Assembly: GCA_914767715.1 (NCBI GenBank)
Contig: OU612070.1
Location: forward strand, 18,962,025-19,026,024
Direction: 5' to 3'
DNA length: 64,000 bases
DNA from: Membranipora membranacea
Lineage: Eukaryota > Bryozoa > Gymnolaemata > Cheilostomatida > Membraniporidae
Each line of letters opens with the position of its first letter. Position 1 is the first letter of the stretch. Both the position numbers and the translations under genes were made by a program. Below, one piece after another: positions 11,890 to 23,900 of this stretch. The notes under the pieces are model-generated. The model was not told where the DNA came from, did not search any database, and saw nothing but the letters and a program-made list of their open reading frames with translations.

Positions 11890-14800
11890 ATGATGTCTGC
11901 CAGATTTACTTCAACAGCTCTTCTTCTCTCAAGCCTTGTCGGAGTTGTGACGTCATTATGTGAGTTTGGAGGCGATATCTGTAACTGGAATACACGTGGA
12001 TTTGAATCGACCCATGTTCAAGGTATGTACAAAACAATTAAATGTTATTCATTACTAAAGCATGATCTCTTCAGTGCTTATGTGGGGAAGGTGAATAGAA
12101 CCTGAATATAATGTAGACTTAGCCAAGGTAAAGTGAGAATATATCTTCAGAACAAGCTATGATTCATCGATGTTTTTTGCTGGTTGATTTCCGAACGTTT
12201 TCTGAGCCTTTAGATTTCATAGAAAAACCCTCTTGTCAAATTTTAGACTGGTATGGACTATGGACTGCCGGTTTTTAGTATCATCACCGTGTGGGCAAAA
12301 GCATCATTTACAAGGTTTAAAAAAAGATTGATTAGAAAAGATTGAAGATATAAATTAATGAACAGAACATCCGCTGCCTCTATCATTATTGATTTTGTGT
12401 TTAGGTCAGAAGTTTTCGTCTTAGATTTTCTCATACTCATAAATTATTCAAAACTGCTGACAATTGTTGAGGACATGGAGATAGTGAGGGATCGGATAAT
12501 ACTACATCTCTAAGTCAACATTGAAATGTAGAATTATCAAGTTGCTTGTCTTCGCTGGTCACTTTGCATATCGGCAGCATCTTAATTTTTTTTAAGATTT
12601 GTTTTATCTTCAAGAAAAATTGTGACACACACAGGGGTAACTTAAATAAACTAAAATATCAAAGATCTTACGCCTTACTTATATTTACGTCGTGTTGTGT
12701 TAACGAGTAAGTCACCCCTTTTTTCAAATTTCTAAAATACCTCTCCACTCCTGTTTGGATAACAGCCCGCCTAAAAGAAGAGCATATTGTAATGGTAGCC
12801 TGCGGATAAGGATATTATGTACACCAGAGTTTAGAGTTGCAATGATGTCATTTATTTGCAATTCCATCTTGATTAGACTCAAGTGCTCCTCATCCACTAA
12901 ATAAAACTTCTGCTAATGAGTTTGTGTTTTGCAGCCTTGATAGTAATCTTACTTTTCTGCCAATATTAATTTACCTCAAATAGCTTCAAAGATGTCATTG
13001 ACTATGAGGCCAACGTGCTGACTCCGACGTCATCTCAGATCACAAAATAGAAAAATGTTAAATTCCTTCAGCGGGACATTTTTAGTTTTTTGAGGAAGCA
13101 TGCCCCTATAAAAGGATAAAAATTTCAGTTCCCACAGCAAAATGAATCGATCAATTCCTGTTTCTTACAGTATTTAAGCTGAATTTTTTGAAGATTTAAT
13201 TGGGTCGATAAAGAGAAGGGAAGAGAAATAGAAAACTAATTGTAATAGCAGTATTGCATTATGTGATATCAGTTTTGATTAAAACTGGTAAACTTATGTA
13301 TCCATTCTTATGCTACCCTTATTTATATCTGTCGATACCCTTATTGCAACTCCTTTTATTCTTTCATTTACAGATGCCTCCAATACAACAGCCTTAGTAT
13401 CCAATATTCCCTACAGCTATATTCAATCTGAGATGTATGCTAATGTGACCACCCCTCACTGCGAACTCAAAATAGAATATCAGTCTAACCACACAGATTT
13501 ACTGTTACATTATGTGGAAGTGTATTTATCCCATCCTGACTCTTTACCGGAGCAGCTAGAAAAAGCTAGATTGACATATATGAACTCAACAATGAACACC
13601 ACTCTGATCTCTGTACTCTCATCTACTAACGGATCAGGGTAAGAATGATCTATGCTATGCTGGCTAACTGATTTGTCCCCCCTCCCCTCCTGGGCCAAGT
13701 TTGATCCAGTTTGCCTGCTTTCAGGTTCTTGCTCCAATCCCACTGAAAAGCCACGGCTGATCAGTGAGGGAAGCATTTCCAAATGCAGCATACTTGGTCT
13801 AAATCCCCCCCCCCCCCCCCCCTTCTCAAGAACTAAATATTTATAATTAAAGTGCACGACCTATGGATGGAAAGTCTTTTTATGGTCATTTACATGTCAT
13901 GTACAAGTTGTTTTTTATTGCTATGGCAACCGTACAAGCATGAATAAAAGTTGAATTTGACATAGAAGGCACCCTTTTTCTGCCAAAATCTACTCTAGGC
14001 ACTTTGTTTGAGGTCAAACACCTGGAGATTTCTCCTACATCCTCCCCTCATCTGCCTGACATAGGCATCATTCCATTGTCATAAATCTTAAAATAATAAA
14101 TAAATGAATTATTCCTCCCCCATAGCAATTATTACGTGAAACTTAATTCATGGTAATTTGATTTCTTGGCCCATATCTCGAAAAATTATTATAATTTTAT
14201 GATGAAGGTTACATATTGAGCTATGGGTCCTTGTGGACTTGCTCCAAAACACTTGGATCTTGGATACGCGTCAAACAAGCTCTTTGATTTCACATTAAAG
14301 GCATTGTGTGTTTTACCGTTTATTCAGTCAGACTCAAAGGCCAAGATTTCTTGGCCTCAGCCCTTTTTAAAAATTGGTAAATTTGTTCGCAATTTTTTTA
14401 CCCATAATGTCTAAGAGTAGAATAACTGGCTTTACCCTGGCTATATAGTATTTTATTTAAATTTTCACTATTTCGGAAAAATGATAGTACTCAAACCATA
14501 TAAATTCTGATACAATGATCATGCTCTTTCAAGGATACTGAAAATAGAGATCTGAAAAGCTCCTAGGAACTCCAGTACGTATGTACTTGTTGATCGTTTG
14601 TTCTCTCGTTCCCTCTACTGGTGTAAGTGGAATATCATAAATTGTCAGATTCCACATATTTCCAGGTGTAAGTGTAAAGTTAAGGATCAAGGCTTTGTGT
14701 CTACCACAACAGACCACATTTCTCGATCACATCCGGCCCTGTTATAAGTTGCCACCACCATCTTTTTGTATCTATTTGTATCAACATCTAACACATTTTT

Positions 14801-14949
14801 TGATTTTTTCAGATGGATGTCGGAGAGTATAGCTTTGGGTAGAACAGTACATCCATTTAAACTAGTACTGTCAGTCAGGCAAGAAGTGACAGATGAACAC
14901 CTGTATGTGGCTGTCAAATCTCTAACATTCAATGACTGTGATCCAGACT
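11890..14949 (+). CDS. ALK-like exons 1-3: signal peptide and first MAM domain
   Basis: Exon 1 (11890-12022) begins with tandem Met and a hydrophobic stretch FTSTALLLSSLVGVVTS, a good signal peptide. It runs straight into CEFGGDICNW, the usual opening of a MAM domain. Exons 2 (13374-13638) and 3 (14813-14949) continue it through several N-glycosylation sequons (NTT, NVT, NHT, NST, NTT) to the closing strand LYVAVKSLTFNDC. Domain span about residues 22-175. MAM domains are extracellular adhesion modules of about 160-170 residues, so the length fits. Splice phases: 1 after exon 1, 2 after exon 2, 1 after exon 3. Confidence 0.85.
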
Positions 14950-17900
14950 GTAAGTGTTAACAACTACATGGATGTCAATCACCAGCCAAATAAAAACTAA
15001 TAATAACAAGTTGAAAGATGTAGCCACATATATCGTTACTCTGTGAGATAGGACAGCCTACCCAAAAGTGGTTGGATTGAAGCATGCCAACACCATTTCC
15101 AAAATGCAATGCTCTTCCAAGGCTCACAATCGCATATGTATTCTATTGTATTCTGTTCCCATAGTTCTCAAGTTGATTGGATCCCTCTGGGAATTTCCTA
15201 GAATTGCATTGTGGGAAAGTTTAACTTGCTGCATCATAGACTGTCATGCACTATTTGACTATTTGATTTGACAGTGGTTTAAAAAGTTTTATGTCCCAAT
15301 ATTGAAAATATATAGGGCCTTCATCCATATTGTATTGCAAAGCTGTTTTGCTTATCAGTCATGCTAGGAAGTTGCGAAGTTTCCACTATAATTGTATGAA
15401 TTGCATGAGTAAATGCTTTTATTTTTGTCAATTCTGACATCAAATTTGACAAAGTGTTCAGTTTACCTCCCAGGGACTAGGGCTTCTGGTTTGACATTGA
15501 TATATTATTTTGTCAACCTTTGTTACTGTTTGGGGGGTCTTTGCAGTCATGCAAGGCCCAAAATTTGTTTGTAAAGTTAAGATGTTGCCCCTTGTTGCGA
15601 CATCAATCCGATTAAGGATATGAGATAAAATGAGATGTTTACATGCAATCAAAAACAATTAAAGTGCCAATGAACTTAACATTTTGAAATATTCGTGCAA
15701 AGGGTGCTGAAAATTGGCGCGATAAACTGCCAAATACAGTTGATGCAATTACCAAACTTCAACCAGTTATCACCCAAGCACTTTGGATACTAAGGAAGAT
15801 TCAAACGATTATAACTGCATCATGCTATAGCATCAGTTGAAAGGTGAAAGATTTTACAAACACAAAAAAACCCATTCTTCTCGGTCGCGCAGATTGAGAA
15901 ATATCCTCAAATGACGAACCAAATGATGTATCTTGAAATAGTATAGTAGAGTACACATTTTGTGGAATTTATTAATTGCTTACTTATGTAAGGTTATTGT
16001 CTCGGGGTAGAGTTCTCTCACAAGAGTTTGAGCAATCATAGCTAAGTTCCTGGGTTGATTCAATTGAGCGGTAGTGGCCCACCAAATCTTCAGGACTACT
16101 ACTCAGGCTAAATAAGCTATATCCTTCTCAGTATCACCCTAACGCCCACCACATTTTGGCATAAACGGCGCAATCTTAAAGTGAACAGGACTTGAAAGGA
16201 AATCGTAACTGTATTTGACCCTAACCAACATACAATAGTAGAGATGTCCTTTAATTTTATTTGGTCTTAAAGCCAAAATTTTCAGTGATTCAAAAATTTT
16301 GTAGATGGTCGCCAAATCCGAGTACCTATTCATCCTGGTCGGGATCTTGTGGATATTTTTTCTGATTTTACCTCCCAGTCACCCTTACCAAAAGAGGAAC
16401 AAGAGTCACATATCTCAACGACAACTTGCCAGAAAAACCAGTAAAAAACAATAGCTGCTTAGCAATGTTAACCTGATTTCCCTGGTTCACCCGGCTCACC
16501 AAGTTCACCCGGCTCACCAAGTTCACCCGGCTCACCTGGTTCCCCTAGTTCACCCGGCTCCCCTGGTTCACCTATCTATCCAGATGATGTTCTTGTTATT
16601 ACAGTGATAATCCCCCGCCATCAAGGATGTACCATAAGTAACAGTACCTTGTGTCCTGGATGGGAGATTAAGAATCAGAAGGAGGATCAGAGATTCTACT
16701 GGACTCCTACTGGTAGGTTTTTGTTTTCATGTAAAATTTGTTTAACATTATTATCTTAGGTAAGTTGTTGAGCATACTGTTGATTTACTATGCATGGTAT
16801 ACATTTTGTACTGTATTCTTATATTATATTTCCATGCATTAAAAATGAACTGCACTCCTACCTTTAAAGGTTAGGTTGCAGTTAGTTGAACCCTCAGGTC
16901 TGTAACATAAAATTACAGCATTTGTAATCAGTTGCCTTTACCAATAACTTACCAAAACATCCCACAATGCAGTTTCACATGATTAGCCGAACTCAAATTC
17001 TGTTTGAAAAATAGCCAACCCAAGATAATCTCTTCATTGGTCCACTGATTCCGAATGTGCTGCTCAAGGAACAATATATGTATCTACATTTGTATATATA
17101 TTTGTTTATATTGATATACGTATTTGTATATATATATATATATATATGTATATGTATATGTAAATGTTTATTTGTATATGTATATTTGTTTATATGAATT
17201 TGTAGATGACTATATTCGCCTAAGCCAGTATATACCTCACACACTAGTGACAGCATTGGAGAGCCCAATTTACCCATACAACTATGGTAGTCAGCAATGC
17301 ACAGTAAGTTACAGACTTCAATAATTTGATGGCTTGAATAGCGTAGCAAACTTAGTGTGTAATATATTTTTTATTAACTCTTAATTGTCAGGTAGGGTAG
17401 ACCTCGTGTATCTCAATTGTAATTGTGGTAGTGTGGTATTATGAAACCAGGTCTTACCGGGGGGGGGGGGGGTATATTTGAACCTTGTTTTGAACATACA
17501 AGACTGAAGCAGCAAACATGGTTGTGTTCGTGTCTATTGCCACATACAGACTTTAGCTTTTTGCCCTCGATGTACACATAGAGTTGTTAATTCTGCTGAC
17601 CGTAAAGTTATATTAAGGAGTGTTGCGCGCTCAGTTTCTAGGTAACTGATTGAAACTAGTATTGAAAGTATTGTATCTTTTCATTGATGAAATGTTCTGC
17701 TGGGTGAATCATTAAATGTTAACAACCATCTTTACCTAAGCAAAGTCTTCTCGCAATTATTGTTGAAGAGAGAACTTTCTCTGTTGCAGTTGTCCCTCTC
17801 GTACAGCATTGCGGGCTTTTTGGAAAAATATATCGTGCCCAGCGTGTATGTGAAAGCCTATCATAGATACTATGGCACTAAAAATGACGAAAGATACTAC

Positions 17901-20900
17901 AATGATCCTATTAATTTTGGTGTCAAAGACACTAAAGGCTGGAGGAATGCAACCTTCAATATCTCAATGTCCAGCTCTTTCAACTCCCAAGATGGCAATC
18001 ACGAAGGGTAAGTCTTTGCAATCCATTTTTAACTCAACCTGGGTTTGATTGTGATCCAATTACTATCATAGAAGAGTAAAGTATTCGCAGGAGGAAGAGT
18101 TCACTATTTCACACAGCCTTGCAGAAGAGAAATTTACCCCTAGTTTACATTTACTGAGCCCCACCGCTGCACATAATCTCCGACCTTAGCCAGCTAAAAT
18201 TGGTGCTTGCTTCATTATGTCAACTTGCCTAGCTGATCTAGTTAAAATTTACCCAACCTCAATCGATCATATTAACTCCCATCTGAACTAGCTCAAATTG
18301 GTGATTTTTCACATTATGTTTCCCCTAGCTTCCCTCTAGCTAAAATTACTTTATATAAACTCTAACTTTAGCTAGCCTAATTTGGTGTGCTAGCTAAACG
18401 TGAGTCACTCCAAAACTAGCTAAACTAAACCCTGGCTTACATTTAGACCTCTAGGGTATGTCTGAGATCACAATAACCTGATATCAAACAGTCATAGGAT
18501 GGTCCTGTCCTGTTGAAACATACATAGCAAAGTTTATCTGGCACCAGATGAACAGATGAGCACAAGTTTGACGGTTGATTGTTTTGGAAGGCGACAGGTG
18601 TTTCTATCTTTTGTTCCCACGAGCTTTTCCAGGCACAGCCAATATTGCTGCTATTTCAAGAACCTGAGAGGCCACTTTGAAATTCTGTTTGACATTTTTG
18701 CCAACCTGGAATTCAACAGGTCGAGAGTGCTGTTGCCCTTGGCTGTCCAGCCAGATAATCACAATAGTATCTACTCATTTATCATACTATTATTGAGATT
18801 ACGAATTATGGGATTGTGATAATGAGCATCCCATAATGCAATTCTCTGATAATCAGGTCAACATGAATTTGAGCTAATTAATCTGTTCTCTTGGTTGTTT
18901 CAACTTAGATATGCATTGCGGGAAAGAAGTGAACACGCCCTCTATGACGTGTATCACTGTCGCTTAGAGAATGAGGGAGTCTTCTACAAGCTCATTTAGC
19001 CACGCCAGACTTGGTGGCAATGCACAGTCAACTTGTTATTGGATTAACTACTTTCAGATTTTTCTAATGCTCCATGATATCCAAAAAACTAGGGCTGCCT
19101 AATGCTGAGAGGTTTGTGAACCTGGGTTGAACTATAAACGCTGTGTGACTAAGCTATGGCAGGTAATATCTCCAGGGTAGACAATATTTCTGATCTAAGG
19201 TGTCACAACCTGTCGATAATGTAACATGGAAGGCAATAACACTCTTAGCCAAAGCTGCTGACAAACATTCCCACATATTTTTATCTCACACAACGGCCCG
19301 CGAAGTAGAGTGTGTGCCAACTGCCATGTGTGCAACTTGTCAAACTTAACCTGACATTTTTGGCCAAACAAGCGGACCAGGAGGGTCCCTGATCAAAAAT
19401 GTTATGTTGTGTATCATTGCTGAGAGAACAAGGACTGTCTCATAGGAAAATCATTGGAAGTTATATAGATTCTCAGTGAACAATGTTGGAACATGTTATA
19501 GCCCAATTGAAGTGTCTAGAAGCAAGGGTAGGGTTTTTGCTCAAATGACTTGCTCATTCTGACAAGGCCCCTAGAAGTGCTGTACTGGCTGCTTTGCTAT
19601 GAAAGAATGTTACTGTGAACGTCATCGACAGAGTTTTGACATAATTCAGATAGAAATACCTACTGATCAGTTATGGGTTGAACAGATCTTGTCCTTGGCT
19701 AGATTAGCTAAACCGTTCCGTTAAGTCAGGTTATCAGCCCCAAGGACTTGCTTAGTCTACAAGATTTAAATGCCTAGCTTGACCCTTTACACTAGCTTAT
19801 CCAACCAAGGAGTTGTCTCTAACTCCTTGATACAACCTGACCCTAAACTTGATTCATTTCACTTCTGCCAAGAGAATTGTAAACAGTAAAAACAGACTAA
19901 TGACTGTTTTAGCTTTGATTCCAAAACAATCGGTGAGATAAGGGGTCCGTTGTTAGTCACATAAAGTGATTGGTCAGCTCTGCAAGAAACACTGAGTCAG
20001 ATCGGAAATCATTGTTATGATGGCTGTGGACTTAACAATCCCTAAGTTACTGACCAAAAACAGTCTTACTATACGACTCTTCAGAATCGATAGATTTGTC
20101 CTCTCACGTTACGCAATGTACTTTTTTTTTCTAGATTTTATGTTCGTCTGGATGTTTATAGCAACCCTAGTGCTTCAAAGAACGGTATCGTAAAAGTCAA
20201 AGATCTGCAGTTTAGCAGAGATTGCTTCCCACCTCCCAGTGAAAAATCGCCAGGTAAGAAGATAATGTGGTTTCTTACAAACGCATGCCTGTGTAACAAT
20301 ATTTAATATTGTGGTTATAATGTGATGGTGAGCCTGGAACATTAAGCCCCATAGTATCCCTAAAAGAGTCATAAAAAGAAGTCATGGAATCCTTTATACA
20401 TTGGTGCATAAATGTCCTGTTTGATAATCTGTCCTCATTAAAATCATCTAGATCAAGTCACCCATAATCTGCTGATAAGTGGTCCGATGGGGAGCAACTG
20501 CAAATACGGGAAGACTTGGTCAAGATTATCCCGTGATCGTTCCATCCCCCACACCGTAACACAAGGTTTTGATTTGAAGCGATTTTAAATATCGAGAACA
20601 AGTAGACTGGTTTTGATTTATCTTCTCTTCAATTAAGAGAGGATAACTTACAGTGGTGATAATTATCAATTACTTCACTTTACTTTGCACCTAATATTAG
20701 TGCCAGTGTTTTATTAGAAGCATTCCATCATTAATCACAGCTGTGGTTGATAATGAAATACCACCACCAGCAGTCCAGTAAGGGTTTAATTAAACAACTT
20801 GACATCCTCCTAGCGCTACAGTTTTGTGACAACGGTGAGACATTTGTGTTACTAAAAATTGAGAAACCGATACTTGAAGACTGCTGGTGCTTTTTCAAGG

Positions 20901-23900
20901 TCAACTGCCAAACAACTTGGGCTTTGATCAAATCTGTCATAAATAGCTATAATAAGGGTTCAATTTTTTGCTTTTTTTGTTTTGTATGAGCAATTTAGCT
21001 CCATTTTTTGTATCGGTATCAATTTGATTAGAACATTTGCAAATGGTTTTATAGCAGATTTTTATGGAAAATTGACATTTGTCTCCTTGTAAATCACCTA
21101 GCTATACAACCATTTTTTGTTCCATAAATCCACGCAGTGTAGGGAAATTCCGCTGGTATCTTATTTATAGCGGCTTGTTTGATAAGAGTACCTTGGTACA
21201 AATAGGACAATATTTTGTCTGCCAGATGCAAAAACGCCACAGGGATATTGCGAGGCATCACTAGTGTTAGCTGAGTCAAGTATTCTGCTCGCGATTGGCT
21301 TGATTTTCTTCCAGTCGCTAAATGATGCCCAGCTGAGGATAAACGCTCATCGTTAACTTGCAGCAATAATTAACGTATTATTGGTTTGACATTAAAACTG
21401 TTATGACTTGCTCTACTGTCACCAGCATTGGAATTGGAAAGTTGCTACAAGCAAGTTTACACAATCCGAAGGGACCACTCTTTCCCTAGGATTTACAACA
21501 CGTGCCCGAGGTGTCAAATTTTACCCTTTAGTAAGGGCACTTGCTACTGTTTGGCAGTAGGCGTAGCTTACTATTGAAAAAAGCCTATTTTTATTGTTAC
21601 AATACCCCTGGGTCACACAATGCAGTGTAAAGAAATAACGCAAAAATGGATCTATTCAGTCGAGACCATGACGCTGATAATATTACTCATATTTCTAGAG
21701 GTGTTCTCGCAGCAAGCGGATTATCTGTTCGCCGAGAAACTGCTCGTCGCCGAAAGAAAAAGTAAGTACCATCATGCTTCTCTTCATGGTTTTACACTCT
21801 TTACTTTTGGGCTAATTGGTCAACCACCTTCTTACTTCCACATCATATCCATCGATGTCTCAAATTACATATTATAAAGTTTCAAGGATCTGTTGTGATA
21901 AAAGCTTTCATGGTAACCATCAAGACAGCTTAGGAAATTAATCCTGTGCTATTCTACAAACTTCATGAATTTCCATGTGCAGCATCCATCTGTGTAGCAC
22001 TATAACTTCTACAGCCCTCTAACATCATTTAGTATGACTTGCGATGTGTTTTGTCAAGAGTCACCACTTAGGGCAGAACCTGTTTAACTCAATAACGATC
22101 ATCAGAGGAAAATGACAGTATTTAGTATCTTTGACAGAGGTACAACGGATCTTGTCACGGAAATGTCTCTTTTCCGTAACCTTATGTTTTTAGAAAGATC
22201 TCTTAGGTTGACCAGTGACAGTGTTGACCATGACACCAATCAATATACTTTCTTGCCAGAGATGAAATTCAATGCCCAGTGTTTAAATCTTTCCTATTAA
22301 TTCCTATTAAAGCCATGCTTCAACTATGTAACAAACCTCATGGGTAAGTGTGCCTAAAATTGCACATGCGGCCTTTCATTGTACATCAACCCCAGGGGTC
22401 ATTACTTTTTGTCTTTACACGCTTTTTAGCGATTGTTTTGTCTGATGTTATCTGATATTGACCGAACCAGGTGTCTAGTGTCGGGTTCAGGTGTTAGACT
22501 GGACTGGGACAACACATTGGGCACCAGGATACAATTATTCAATATTTCGGTCATTGCATTTCTCAATGGAATCTTATTTTTAGAGAAATTCAACGAATGT
22601 TCTGTTATTAGAATTCTTTGAATTATTAAATAACATAAATTGTTCTGGAGACAGTCCAAAAAGGCCTACATGCCTTTGTGAATGAAGAAGTGCATGTCTT
22701 AGATTGCTTGTTCATACATACAATACAACTGTAGGGATTTATTCTGATAATCAGCCCTTTGAGAATTACTGATGCTAGTAAACTTACTATTCAAAAAATG
22801 AATAAGTAGATCGTATTCAGATTTGTCCACTTGAGGCCCGGAACAACAATTCTCAGTTAAGTTTCAGTTCCGTGTCATGAAATGTTGGCATGAGGGCACG
22901 GTCAGAGCCCAAGCAATGCAAAATTTCCATACCATCAGCATCTATCTGTAAAATACATGTTGAGAGTTGAGTGATTAGTCTCGAGGCCTATACCCCACTG
23001 ATATATATTATATGGATGAGAGGAACATATCTGACCCTGAACAAGCTTATGGCTATTTATGTATGATTGCTGGACCACAAGTTCAGTATTGTAAATAGCT
23101 GACCCTTGTAAACTTCCATCAAGCAGCTTGCCTGAGTTTTTGACTGTTGTTACTGGGACGTCAATCGATGCATCTTTTAAAAGCTGCCAGATTTTCAGCT
23201 TTATCCACATCATGACACAAGTATTATACATGCTGTGTATTTTATTAATGATCCATAAATTCATATCTATGCTATACTCACAAATGTGAGGTTATAGAGA
23301 CCACCATACCAAAGTCTGGAATCATAGACTGTCTAGTCAATTGATAGATTTCTTGTAATTGGGCAGATTGTTTGAAGCATACAGAAGAATCATTTGAAAC
23401 AGAAGTAAGATTGTCATAATTATTTAATGAGGTACAAGAATTTGTGTTATATTATACTTGACCACAAAGAGATAACACCTCAGCTATATGTGTTAATTAG
23501 TGAGCTATTCACAAGCTAAAAAAGAAGCTTCAGATCTAGAATGGTTATAGCTACATAGTGAAAGGATCACCATCATAAACCATAGAGGATATTCACAGGA
23601 GTTTGTCTTTTTGACTGATTTGACCAGTTAGTGAAATTTTATGGCTGGTGATTAGTGAAATATTTATCACCTCCTTTGTTTCATATAAGTTCCCATCCTA
23701 GCTAAAAATAGCACAAATGATATGCTCACTAACATAAGGTCACATCAAAACCGAGCTAGCTAAACTGAACTCTTGCTAACATTTACTCCCTTAGGTTTAT
23801 CCTTCGATTATCTTTATATTAATCTGATATATAACCTCTACTAACTATTACATGATACACTATTGTTACCTTATGACTGTAGGTACATACACATTTCTAC

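Noticed and set aside
16472-16573. A collagen gene or exon on the - strand
   Set aside because: In-frame stops bound it on both sides and there are no splice sites or flanking coding exons, so it is treated as a repeat.
17100-17200. Coding potential of the TATA/TATG simple repeat (Tyr-Ile-rich frames on both strands)
   Set aside because: Low-complexity sequence; only the short exon from 17206 fits the receptor frame.
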